A stretch of DNA of 64,000 nucleotides from CBDANW01 sp965197825 (GTDB lineage: Bacteria > Acidobacteriota > Vicinamibacteria > Marinacidobacterales > DATDRI01). The notes under the pieces are model-generated. The model was not told where the DNA came from and made no database searches. It saw nothing but the letters and a program-made list of their open reading frames with translations. Shown piece after piece: positions 33,960 through 41,882 of this stretch. Within the stretch, counting starts at the first letter, position 1. The number at the start of each line of letters is the position of its first letter. Position numbers and translations under genes: made by a program. Location: contig CBDANW010000002.1 in NCBI GenBank assembly GCA_965197825.1, positions 2,170,001-2,234,000 of the forward strand, read 5' to 3'.

Positions 33960-35471
33960 CTAGGCGACGCCGGGCACTTGTAAGTCGGGCAGAGGCTCGG
34001 AGCGGAACAGCCGCGCGGCAGGCTTGGCGATCCATCGTGCGACCGTCGTCGCTCGATTCACGCGGGCGCTGTCCGTCGCGATGCCCGTGTTGGCGTACAT
34101 CAGCCGGTAGAGCTTCGAAAGCAGCACGAACGCAATGCGCGCGCGCAGTGTCGGCGTGCATCGCGAGCGCTTCCACACCGATCTCATCGTATAGAAGTGA
34201 TCCCATACAGCCTGCGTGTACTTCCGGATCTCCTCGGGCGAGAGCTCGGGGTGCGGCGTGTAGATCTTTGGGCGCAGCTCCTGAGGGATCAGCCAGTGGC
34301 GGGTCAGAGGGATGCCCCCGATCCGTGTCAGGTCGCCGGCCATCGACTTCTCCCACGCGTTGAAGTCCACAGTGCCGGGGAACGGCGTCATGATGACGAA
34401 CTGCGCGAACGTCAGGTCCGCTTCCTCCGCAAGCGCCGCCGTGGCGTCGAAGGTGTCCGCGCGATCCGTCGGCAGACCGAAGATGAACGATCCCAGGACG
34501 TGGACGCCGTGCTTGCGGAAGGTGCGTAGTCTGTGGACCAGGTCTGCACCAGAGGAGTTGAAGTCCTTGTAAACGGCCTTGAGACCTTCGGGCGTCACCG
34601 ACTCGATCCCAACGAGTGCTCCTTTGATGTTGGCCCGGCGCATGGCGTCCAGAAAGTCCGGGTCTTCCGCGGCCTCCATCGTGATCTGCGTGAAGAACAC
34701 CATGTCGGACGGCAGCGTGGCCATCCGAGCCATCAGCTCGAAGCGTTCCGCGCGCAGCGATGTGAGCTCTTCGAGCCGGGCAGAGTCGCCCCGAGTCTCG
34801 GCCAGATGCAGGTCGTTCAACGCGACCGGATAGAAGTTGTCGTCGGCCAGGGCGATGAAACGAAACCCGAGGCGGCGGAGCTCGACAATTTCCTGTATGA
34901 CGACGTCCGAAGCCCGCTGGCGGGGCTCCTGTCCGTCCGTGCGCCACACGGAGCAAAACGAGCAGTGCTTCGGGCAACCGCGCACGGTCTGTACGGAGGC
35001 CCACATGTAGTCCTTCGCCGACAGGAGGTCCCATCTCGCGGGCCGAAACTGGTCGGCGGCGATCCTCCCCGCTTCGTATGTCTTCTCCGGCTCGCCCGCG
35101 GCGCAGTGGGCGAGCACGCTCGCCCACACGACGTCGCCGTCGCCCTTGACGACACCGTGCGCCTGGCCTAGATCGAGTGCCTCCTCGGGATAGAGGGTTG
35201 CGTGGATGCCACCGTAGATCACGTAGGCGCCCCGGTCGCGCGCCATGCGCCCGACCTCGTACCCGCGCAGGGCGTTGCCCGTGTGGATGCCAATCCCGAC
35301 GACGTCGCCCTTCGCGATCGTCGACGGGTCTAACTGCTCGAGCGTCTCGTCGACGATCCTCGGCGCGCCGTACTCTTCCGGTGTGGACGCGGCAAGCACG
35401 AACAGCCATCGCGGTGTAATGACGCCAATGCCGAAGGAGATGTGACTCGGGTTGACTAGGTGAACATTCAT
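33960..35471 (-). CDS. B12-binding domain radical SAM protein
   Basis: A 503-residue protein with a probable cobalamin-binding N-terminal domain (about 1-140; G-D-V-V-G-I-G-I-H-T-G-N and Y-V-I-Y-G-G-I-H-A-T) and a radical SAM domain with Cys166, Cys170 and Cys173 in R-G-C-P-K-H-C-S-F-C. The C-terminal region (about 400-503) contains the sequence around A-V-W-D-H-F-Y. This is the plan of class B radical SAM methylases and of BchE/HpnP/HpnJ-like enzymes. The substrate is not evident; neighbours (gpsA, mqnC) are housekeeping. It is only distantly similar to the selenoprotein at 2.7 kb and ends in V-P-G-V-A, not CUAEP. Confidence 0.87.
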   Translation of the reverse strand: MNVHLVNPSHISFGIGVITPRWLFVLAASTPEEYGAPRIVDETLEQLDPSTIAKGDVVGIGIHTGNALRGYEVGRMARDRGAYVIYGGIHATLYPEEALDLGQAHGVVKGDGDVVWASVLAHCAAGEPEKTYEAGRIAADQFRPARWDLLSAKDYMWASVQTVRGCPKHCSFCSVWRTDGQEPRQRASDVVIQEIVELRRLGFRFIALADDNFYPVALNDLHLAETRGDSARLEELTSLRAERFELMARMATLPSDMVFFTQITMEAAEDPDFLDAMRRANIKGALVGIESVTPEGLKAVYKDFNSSGADLVHRLRTFRKHGVHVLGSFIFGLPTDRADTFDATAALAEEADLTFAQFVIMTPFPGTVDFNAWEKSMAGDLTRIGGIPLTRHWLIPQELRPKIYTPHPELSPEEIRKYTQAVWDHFYTMRSVWKRSRCTPTLRARIAFVLLSKLYRLMYANTGIATDSARVNRATTVARWIAKPAARLFRSEPLPDLQVPGVA

Positions 35472-35758
35472 AGATACGACCTAACTCGAACGCACTCCGG
35501 ACCCAAGGACTGGCCGGACACCGAAATCTTGCAGCGGGATGTGCTCAATGGCTCGAGCCCGACATCCGGAGAGTATAGCACAAGGCGACCGGGCGAATGG
35601 GCTGCCAGCGCATCCAGCCCTTTCCGGACGAGCGGAGCCACCGGCTGGGGCCGGTCCTATCAGGCAAGAAAGTACCTGTACTTTCTGGTCAGGTGTTCCG
35701 AGTGTTTCCACCGCGGTCGGTTCCAAGCGGGTAGCGCCACCGGCTCAATCAAGCTCAA
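35472..35758. other. Intergenic gap with a 9-bp palindrome
   Basis: No coding sequence is supported here. AGAAAGTAC at 35667-35675 faces GTACTTTCT at 35678-35686 across two bases. Its flanks CAAG/CTGG do not extend the stem and there is no T-run, so a protein-binding site is as likely as a terminator for the mqn operon. Confidence 0.45.
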
Positions 35759-36847
35759 TCAAGCGGGTCGAACGATCTCGTAAAGCGTGGTGCGTTGTGC
35801 GGGGCGGAATCCAGCCTCTCGGATGAGCGTTTGGATCTCTTCGGTCGACGTCTTGTTGACGAAGCCCGTGCACGCGTGGACGTTCTCTTCAAACAGTGTT
35901 CCGCCGAAGTCATCGGCTCCCCAATGGAGCGCAACCTGCCCCGTTTTCTTGCCTTCGGAGAACCAGGAGGCCTGGATGTGGTCGAAGTTGTCGAGGAAGA
36001 TGCGAGCCGCCGCCAGAACGCGTAGGTACCGGTTCGGCCCGGCGTGCTGCGGGATCTTGATCAGAAGCGGCGTGTTGCCGGGCTTGAAGCTCCAGGGTAC
36101 GAAGGCGGTGAAACCGTGATGGAGATCCTGGAGTTCACGGATGGCCTCCAAGTGCTTTATGATATCGACGTCGGTTTCGACGTGCCCGTACATCATGGTG
36201 GCGGTGGTGCGGAACCCCAGCTCGTGAGCCTCCCGATGCACCGTTAGCCACGTGTCCGCCCCTCCCTTCTTGTGTGAGATCTTCCGGCGCACGCTGTCGG
36301 AGAGAATCTCGGCGCCTCCCCCGGGCAACGTGGTTTGGCCGGCCTCTTTGAGGCGGGCTAGTACTTCCCGCGTCGTCAGACCGGAAACCCGGGACATCCC
36401 CTGAATCTCTGGTGCGGACCAAAAATGGGGCGTGACTTCTGGAAAGCGCTCCCGCACGGCTCTCACCATGTCGACGTAGTAGTCGAAGGGTATCTCGGGG
36501 CTGACGCCGCCCTGCATCAGCACGGTGGTCGCTCCCATCGAGACCGAGCGCTCGATCTTCTCCATCATCTCGTCGATGGTGTAGGTGTAGGCTTCGTGAT
36601 GACCCGGGGGACGGTAGAAAGCACAGAAAGTACAGTCCACATCGCAGACGTTCGTATAGTTGGGATTGGTGTCCACGACGAAGGTGATCACCGGGTCAGG
36701 GTTCCGACGCCGGCGGATCTCCATCGCCAGCTCCCCGAGCTCGAGAATGGAGGCGTCGTGAAGTAGATGGAACCCCTCTTCCGCCGTCACGCGATCCCCG
36801 GCGCGCACTTTGTCGCAGATTGACTCCATGCTCATGGTGGTTTTCAT
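35759..36847 (-). CDS. mqnC: Cyclic dehypoxanthinyl futalosine synthase MqnC
   Basis: A 362-residue radical SAM enzyme of the futalosine menaquinone pathway, cyclising dehypoxanthine futalosine. The cluster motif is N-V-C-D-V-D-C-T-F-C-A-F; L-P-G-G-G-A-E-I-L and M-M-Y-G-H-V-E-T are family marks shared with MqnE. The C-terminus (E-I-V-R-P-A) ends at the start of the palindrome-bearing gap. It overlaps mqnA by 4 nt; mqnE lies upstream. Confidence 0.94.
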   Translation of the reverse strand: MKTTMSMESICDKVRAGDRVTAEEGFHLLHDASILELGELAMEIRRRRNPDPVITFVVDTNPNYTNVCDVDCTFCAFYRPPGHHEAYTYTIDEMMEKIERSVSMGATTVLMQGGVSPEIPFDYYVDMVRAVRERFPEVTPHFWSAPEIQGMSRVSGLTTREVLARLKEAGQTTLPGGGAEILSDSVRRKISHKKGGADTWLTVHREAHELGFRTTATMMYGHVETDVDIIKHLEAIRELQDLHHGFTAFVPWSFKPGNTPLLIKIPQHAGPNRYLRVLAAARIFLDNFDHIQASWFSEGKKTGQVALHWGADDFGGTLFEENVHACTGFVNKTSTEEIQTLIREAGFRPAQRTTLYEIVRPA

Positions 36848-37626
36848 GCTGCTCCGTCAGAGGCTCTGACCGGTTCCAGGAGCCGATGTTCGTGGACGAG
36901 GCGCCGGAATTCTTCGAGCCCTCGTTTTTCCTCCGCTCCCAGTCGGTAGTGGAAGTTGCGCAGATAGGAAGCCAGCTCCTCCGCCGTGCCCAATTCTCCA
37001 GCGTGGTGGGCCGCTATCTCATCCAACTCGGACATCCCCTTGGCAAACGACCGCTCCAAGAGCTCCCGGAACGCGTCCTTTTCGGGAGTCGGCACGGTGC
37101 GCTTGATGACCCACAGGGCGAAGACGAAGGGAAGCTTTTTCCACTTCCACCACTCGGATGCCAGATCGTAGCAGTGCGAGAAACCGGATGGTGGGTTCAG
37201 GCGGCTCCGAAGCGCGGGGTTTCCGATCACCAGGAACGCATCACCGTTCTCTTGAGGCCCACGCACGTAGAGGGGGGGGTGAACGCCCTCACGAACTTCC
37301 AGCAGCAGCCGCATCAAGCAGATGGACGTGGATGTATCTTCGGTGACCCCAATCCTTGCCCCGCCGAGCTGGCTCATGGGCCGGCGCGCATAGAGCAGAA
37401 TGCTGCGCACTTCTTCGTGGTTGGCCACACCCAGATCGGCCGCCGGCTCGTAGCGGTCCTCCAAGGTGAAATAGTCGGCCGTGGCCATGATGCCTGCATC
37501 GATCTGCCCTCGTTCCGCGAGGCGGCCGAGCTTGCGAGGCGGCATCGCGATCAAGCGGTGCTTTCCGAGAAGTGGATAGAAAGGCTGTGAGTTCAGATAA
37601 GAGATTTGGCCGATCAGGAGCTGCAT
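36844..37626 (-). CDS. mqnA: Chorismate dehydratase MqnA
   Basis: A protein of about 260 residues with a periplasmic-binding-like fold that converts chorismate to 3-enolpyruvyl-benzoate, the entry to the futalosine pathway. It opens with I-G-Q-I-S-Y-L-N-S-Q-P-F-Y and has I-D-A-G-I-M-A-T and I-G-V-T-E-D-T-S-T-S. ATG 37626 avoids overlap with mqnE; an in-frame ATG at 37644 would overlap its last codons. It lies between mqnE and mqnC. Confidence 0.9.
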   Translation of the reverse strand: MQLLIGQISYLNSQPFYPLLGKHRLIAMPPRKLGRLAERGQIDAGIMATADYFTLEDRYEPAADLGVANHEEVRSILLYARRPMSQLGGARIGVTEDTSTSICLMRLLLEVREGVHPPLYVRGPQENGDAFLVIGNPALRSRLNPPSGFSHCYDLASEWWKWKKLPFVFALWVIKRTVPTPEKDAFRELLERSFAKGMSELDEIAAHHAGELGTAEELASYLRNFHYRLGAEEKRGLEEFRRLVHEHRLLEPVRASDGAA

Positions 37627-37630
37627 CCCG

Positions 37631-38794
37631 CTAGTTGTAGACACGGATGACTTCGTAGAGCGCGTCGCGTTCCACAGGAACCTTGCCGGCTTCGGTGATC
37701 ATCGCAACCAACCGGTCGCGGGCGAGTCCGACTGGACTCTTCGCCAGGGCGGCATGGGCGATGCGCTCTTGGCCAATGGTTCCGTCGAGGTCGTTGGCCC
37801 CGAAGTTCAGAGCGACGGACGCGGTCTCCTCTCCCAGCATGACCCAATACGACTTGATGTGGGGGAAGTTGTCGAGCAACAGCCGGGAGCAAGCGACCGT
37901 TCTCAGATCCTCGATGGCCGAGGCCTGGCGGTCGACGATACCAGTGTGGCCGGGCTGGAAGGCGAGCGGGATAAAAGAAAGAAAGCCCGGTGCTTCATCC
38001 TGTTGATCGCGCAGCTTCAGCATGTGATCCACTCTCTCTTCGTAGGTCTCGATGTGCCCGTAGAGCAGGGTTGCGTTCGACGGAATGCCCATCCGATGGG
38101 CGATCCGGTGCACCTCGAACCAGCGCTCCTCTCCGATCTTTCTCTTGAAGAGCACCTCCCGGACTCTGGCGGAGAAGACCTCGGCACCCCCGCCGGGAAG
38201 CGAGGCTAAGCCAACTTCTCGAAGCTTGTGCAGGACCTCCTCGATGGAGATCTCCGCGATGCGAGCGAACCAATCGATCTCGACCGCGGTCCAGGCCTTG
38301 ATTTGGACCCTGGGATAGGCCTCATGGATGGCCTTCATGATGTCGAGGTACTGATCGAAGGTCCACGTGGGATGGAGTCCTCCCACGATGTGCACCTCGG
38401 AAAGCTCCTCGCTCACGTGGCTGAGAACCTGGTCCATCGACATCTCGTAAGCATGCGGCTCCAGGGGCTTCGCGGCGAAGTCGCAGAACTTGCAGTCGAG
38501 CACGCACAGGTTGGTGGGGTTGAGCTGGCGATTGATCACGAAATACACGTGGTCCCCGCTCATCGAGCGTTTCACGTGATCCGCCATGCGGCCCAGCGAA
38601 ACCAGGTCCCAGGTGTTGAGAATAGACAGCCCGTCTTCCCGGCTCAGTCTCTTTTTCTGAAGGACTTTCTCCCATACCGGGATCAAGGCCTGGTCCTGGA
38701 AGGTGATGTCTACTAGATCCTGGGCGGGCTGATGCGTGGGTCCCACCAGGGGTCCCCCCTTGTCGTCGACGTCGCTGACGTGCTGTGGGCTCAC
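37631..38794 (-). CDS. mqnE: Aminodeoxyfutalosine synthase MqnE
   Basis: A 387-residue radical SAM enzyme that couples 3-enolpyruvyl-benzoate with the adenosyl radical from SAM. The cluster motif is T-N-L-C-V-L-D-C-K-F-C-D-F. Further signs are H-I-V-G-G-L-H-P-T-W, L-P-G-G-G-A-E-V-F and the L-L-Y-G-H-I-E-T block. It is the first gene of the mqnE-mqnA-mqnC operon. The first 25 residues are poorly conserved, so the exact start is uncertain. Confidence 0.93.
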   Translation of the reverse strand: MSPQHVSDVDDKGGPLVGPTHQPAQDLVDITFQDQALIPVWEKVLQKKRLSREDGLSILNTWDLVSLGRMADHVKRSMSGDHVYFVINRQLNPTNLCVLDCKFCDFAAKPLEPHAYEMSMDQVLSHVSEELSEVHIVGGLHPTWTFDQYLDIMKAIHEAYPRVQIKAWTAVEIDWFARIAEISIEEVLHKLREVGLASLPGGGAEVFSARVREVLFKRKIGEERWFEVHRIAHRMGIPSNATLLYGHIETYEERVDHMLKLRDQQDEAPGFLSFIPLAFQPGHTGIVDRQASAIEDLRTVACSRLLLDNFPHIKSYWVMLGEETASVALNFGANDLDGTIGQERIAHAALAKSPVGLARDRLVAMITEAGKVPVERDALYEVIRVYN

Positions 38795-39138
38795 TTCGGA
38801 GCTACTCCCCTATTCTCGAGAGCCGGAATTCTCTCATATTCCCCCATTCCATACTAGCGTCGGGCGTCAAACGACCCGTATTCTGACGCCAAAAGGAGCG
38901 CCCCAGCTCGCCTAGCAGACACCCGTTCAGGCGTCAATATACGTCATCGCACGAATCAATTTGGCCAGACGCTACGCAAACACCCATTCGGGCGTCAATA
39001 AAGGTGATGTCACCCTCCTCAGCCGTCAATATACGGGATGCGCCAATCAACCGTGTCAGACGGCGGTCAGACGCGTCTTCAACTCCCTTCCGGCGTCATT
39101 CAGCGGGGGTGCCAAAATCAGCCTAGTCAGACGCCAGT
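38795..39138. repeat. Tandem GGCGTC-type repeats, locus 3 (332-nt gene gap)
   Basis: The gap between ubiA and mqnE holds no gene. From about 38930 the unit GGCGTCAATAta...CGAATCAAtt...CCAGACGC recurs with starts near 38931, 38992, 39023 and 39093, spaced 31-70 nt and degenerate. The last half, GTCAGACGCC, overlaps the ubiA stop codon. A further GGGCGTCAAACGACC ... TTCTGACGCC pair lies at 38861-38890. Confidence 0.7.
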
Positions 39139-40023
39139 GACGCCCGCGTAGACGAAGGCGAGCACGACGAAGCCGAGGACGGAGTTGATCTTGAAGAAGG
39201 CAAGCTCGACGTCCGAGGCCTTACGGTGCTCGAGGTACAACAGCCCGCCCGTGAGTAGGAGCAGGAGTAAGGAAGCGACTCCTCTCAGCTCCATCCAATA
39301 GAGTACCGCTAAGCAGACGAACGCAGCCAGATGAAAAACCATGGAAACGGAAAGCGCTTTTCGTCCACCCAAACGAGCCGGCAGGGAGTGCAGTCCCGCG
39401 CGATGATCGTGCTCCTCGTCGAGCGTCGAGTAGATGATGTCGAAGCCCGTTACCCAGAGCACGGTAAAGAGTCCCAGGACGAGAGCCGGTCCGATCCCCT
39501 CGAAGGTGAGCGTCACGGCATACCACGCGCCAATCGGCCCCATGCTCAGGGCGAGCCCCACGCCCAAGTGGGCCCAGATGGTCACTCGTTTCAAAAGCGG
39601 GTAGATGACGAAGAGAGCGAGCGGTATGGGTGCCAGGATCAAGCACCGAGACGAGATAAGATAAGCGGCAAGGAGGTAAATCATTGTCCCAATGAGAGTA
39701 ACGAGCCAAGCTTCGAGAGGCGTCATGGCGCCTCGGGGTAGCTCCCGGCTCGCGGTTCGGGGGTTGTCGCCATCGAGCTTCCGGTCCAAGATCCGATTCA
39801 AACCTAGGGCGCTGGTTCTGGCCCCGGTACCGGCCAAGAGGATGAAAGCGAAGGTACGGAGGGTCAGAGAATGACCAGTGGCGAGAAGCGCTCCACTCAG
39901 AAGCAGTGGGAAGGAGAACAGGGTGTGCTCGATCTTGACGAAGTGTCGGTACGTGGAAAGGCGCTCGCGCATTTTCTTTTGTCGTGCCAAGGAGCGTGAT
40001 TGTACTAGGAAGCCCTTTGACAC
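39127..40023 (-). CDS. mqnP: UbiA-family prenyltransferase (probably MqnP)
   Basis: A polytopic membrane enzyme of 281-298 residues that prenylates an aromatic ring. The first Asp-rich motif is N-R-I-L-D-R-K-L-D-G-D-N-P-R-T and the second is S-T-L-D-E-E-H-D-H-R. About eight hydrophobic segments are visible. Adjacency to mqnE-mqnA-mqnC makes 1,4-dihydroxy-6-naphthoate prenylation (MqnP) the likely role, though UbiA/MenA assignments rest on context. The start may be 40023 or ATG 39972 (M-R-E-R-L-S-T-Y-R-H-F). Its stop lies in a dispersed repeat. Confidence 0.85.
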   Translation of the reverse strand: MSKGFLVQSRSLARQKKMRERLSTYRHFVKIEHTLFSFPLLLSGALLATGHSLTLRTFAFILLAGTGARTSALGLNRILDRKLDGDNPRTASRELPRGAMTPLEAWLVTLIGTMIYLLAAYLISSRCLILAPIPLALFVIYPLLKRVTIWAHLGVGLALSMGPIGAWYAVTLTFEGIGPALVLGLFTVLWVTGFDIIYSTLDEEHDHRAGLHSLPARLGGRKALSVSMVFHLAAFVCLAVLYWMELRGVASLLLLLLTGGLLYLEHRKASDVELAFFKINSVLGFVVLAFVYAGVTGV

Positions 40024-40046
40024 TCCAACATAAGGGTGATTACAAT
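40017..40046 (+). promoter_or_regulatory. Candidate sigma70 promoter for the SDR gene
   Basis: TTGACA (40017-40022) and TACAAT (40041-40046) are separated by 18 nt, upstream of the GTG at 40080. The leader would be about 25 nt and contains AAGGGAAGAGG as ribosome-binding site. Confidence 0.5.
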
Positions 40047-40079
40047 GTTTTGCACGTTTAAGGGAAGAGGTCCCGGTCG

Positions 40080-40826
40080 GTGAACACCGATCTGAGTGAA
40101 AAGGTGGTATGGATCACCGGGGGGGCAGTTGGTCTTGGTCGCTCATTGGCCCTCGGCTTTGCCTCCGAGGGTGCGGACATCGCGTTCAGTTACCACCGGT
40201 CCAAGAACGAGGCGACCGAGACCGAAGCGCGTGTGAAGGCGTCAGGCGTCAGGTGCCTAGCGCAGCAGGTGGATGTGCGTGACGTCGATCAGATTCGGAA
40301 CGCGGCCCGGGAGATCGAAGCTACCCTTGGCCGGATTGACGTTCTGATCAACAATGCAGGTGTTTTCCGACGCGCGCCACTGGATGAGATGACCGAGCAA
40401 CATTTCGACGAGACGTTAGGCGTCAATCTCAAGGCGACTTTCTTCGCCAGTCAAGAGGCCGCTAGCCGAATGAAGCGCCAGGGCGAAGGCTCCATTCTGA
40501 ACATCTCCTCGGTCGGTGGGCTGGTCCCTTGGAGCGGTTATCCCGCATACTGTGCCTCCAAGGCTGCCACCCTCATGGCCACGCGCTCGATGGCTCTCGC
40601 CTTAGCTCCCGATGTCCGAGTCAACTGCATCGCACCTGGAATTCTCACCGTGCCTGAGCATTTGGGGAGCGACGAGAGTCAGATAAGCAGACTGCAGAGA
40701 AGTATCCCATTGGGGGAGTTCGGCCGTTACGACGATGTCGTCGAGGCGGCCTTGTTTCTAACCAAGTCGGGGCGATACATCACGGGAGAAACCTTGGTTG
40801 TTGATGGAGGTAGGCAGCTCAAATGA
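40080..40826 (+). CDS. Short-chain dehydrogenase/reductase
   Basis: A 248-residue classical SDR with the nucleotide site T-G-G-A-V-G-L-G, N-N-A-G, catalytic Ser in I-S-S-V and Tyr-Lys in Y-C-A-S-K, and C-terminal D-G-G. FabG-like ketoacyl reductases and FolM-like pteridine reductases look alike at this level; the F-S-Y-H-R-S-K segment after the second strand favours NADPH. GTG start with AGGGAAGAGG upstream. Its TGA overlaps the ATG of the lysine-rich gene by 4 nt, so the two are co-translated. Confidence 0.87.
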   Translation: MNTDLSEKVVWITGGAVGLGRSLALGFASEGADIAFSYHRSKNEATETEARVKASGVRCLAQQVDVRDVDQIRNAAREIEATLGRIDVLINNAGVFRRAPLDEMTEQHFDETLGVNLKATFFASQEAASRMKRQGEGSILNISSVGGLVPWSGYPAYCASKAATLMATRSMALALAPDVRVNCIAPGILTVPEHLGSDESQISRLQRSIPLGEFGRYDDVVEAALFLTKSGRYITGETLVVDGGRQLK

Positions 40827-41305
40827 AGAAGAAGAAAAGAAAGAAGAAGAGGACCACTGCTAAGAAGAAAAAGAAGAAAACCGCCAAGAGAGGCAAACGC
40901 AAGGCTACACGGAAGAAGAAAGCAAGACGGGTAGCCAAGCGCGGACGGAAGAAAGCCCGGAAGAAGAAGTCGAAGAAGGCCAAATCCCGCCGCAAACCCA
41001 AGCGGAAAGCATCGAGGAAGAAAGCCAAGAAGCGGGGTAAGAAGAAGGCTAAGAAAAGAGGCAAGAAAAAAGCTAAGAAAAGGACCAAGAAGAAAACGGC
41101 TAAGAGGGCCAAGAAGCGATCGGCACCCAAGAAGAAGCCTGCTCCGAAGCCGGCGCCGATCGTGCCGCCCCCCAGCCCGTGGTCTTCGCCAGCTACTCCC
41201 GGCGGTTGGGGGAGTGAGTCGGGTGGCGGACTCGGAAAGTCCGATCCCGGCGACTCGGGCGACGACTTCGGTGGTGGTGGCGGCCGCGGGCCGAACGATT
41301 TCTAG
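40823..41305 (+). CDS. Extremely lysine-rich histone-H1-like protein
   Basis: A 160-residue protein. The first 110 residues are almost only Lys, Arg, Ala, Thr and Ser, with tandem K-K-R-G-K-K-K-A units; these resemble bacterial histone-H1-like (Hc1/AlgP-type) nucleoid proteins and should bind nucleic acid. Residues 111-160 switch to a Pro-rich then Gly/Asp/Ser-rich, acidic tail ending G-P-N-D-F. It is the second gene of a pair with the SDR through a 4-nt overlap. Low complexity prevents a family call. The A-rich AAG/AAA codon run is unlike the GC-rich neighbours, mostly because of lysine content. Confidence 0.75.
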   Translation: MKKKKRKKKRTTAKKKKKKTAKRGKRKATRKKKARRVAKRGRKKARKKKSKKAKSRRKPKRKASRKKAKKRGKKKAKKRGKKKAKKRTKKKTAKRAKKRSAPKKKPAPKPAPIVPPPSPWSSPATPGGWGSESGGGLGKSDPGDSGDDFGGGGGRGPNDF

Positions 41306-41340
41306 GGCTTTTGGCCCTGGATTTCGTGTCGTCTAACGAC

Positions 41341-41400
41341 GGAACTGCATGTCAGGGGAGAACGACCGGATTGTCGGCGTTCTCCCTGTGTGCAGTTTCC
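41341..41400. terminator. Long imperfect hairpin between convergent genes
   Basis: GGAACTGCATGTCAGGGGAG AACG (41341-41364) is complementary, with about four mismatches or bulges, to CGTTCTCCCTGTGTGCAGTTTCC (41378-41400), leaving a 13-nt loop. A smaller GGGC-TTTTG-GCCC stem lies at about 41308-41320. Position between the lysine-rich gene and the convergent zinc-ribbon gene suggests a bidirectional terminator or a structured repeat. Confidence 0.5.
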
Positions 41401-41456
41401 GCACCTAGCGTTCCTCGTGCTGTGGGGGGTGTCGGGCTAGGTTCGGAGGGCCGGGT

Positions 41457-41651
41457 TCAGTCGTCTAGCTGGAACTTGCCGTTCTCCGCAAAGAACTTCA
41501 TGTCGCAGGTTGGGCAAGGGACGAACTCCCGGATCCCGTCTCGTTCGATGAGCCCGGGCGCTTCGTCGGGTTCGATCGGTTGCCCGCAAATGCAGTAGAG
41601 GACGCCGCCCTCTAGGAAAATGTCGGATTCTACGTCCCGCTCTTCGCTCAT
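41457..41651 (-). CDS. Small zinc-ribbon protein, 64 residues
   Basis: A 64-residue protein with C-I-C-G near residue 20 and C-P-T-C near residue 46, spaced as a zinc ribbon, in an otherwise acidic chain (M-S-E-E-R-D start). No catalytic motif is visible. It is flanked by the hairpin downstream. Function unknown. Confidence 0.6.
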   Translation of the reverse strand: MSEERDVESDIFLEGGVLYCICGQPIEPDEAPGLIERDGIREFVPCPTCDMKFFAENGKFQLDD

Positions 41652-41882
41652 TTTCTAACTCACTATGGACTCACTGTTAATGGAAGGAACCGCTACGGTC
41701 ATTATAACATAGCTCCTCCATGCCATCCGCTCCCGATAGCGTGACGTAGGGTTTGACAAATCCCGACAAGAAGTCCCGCTGGCTGATGCGGAGTTCGTGG
41801 TAGGATCGCGGGCTTTGGGGAGCTGGGGTATTTACCCTCCTCAAGAGAAATCTCCACACCACTTGTCCAAGAAAGGTTAGGA

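Noticed and set aside
33736..35409. A 557-codon open frame on the minus strand overlapping the B12/radical SAM gene
   Set aside because: It is rich in Arg and Gly with no domain signs, and is the shadow of the radical SAM gene in another frame.
40030..40050. GTGATTACAATGT as a second MazE operator
   Set aside because: It matches only half of the mazE palindrome and is better explained by the TACAAT -10 box.
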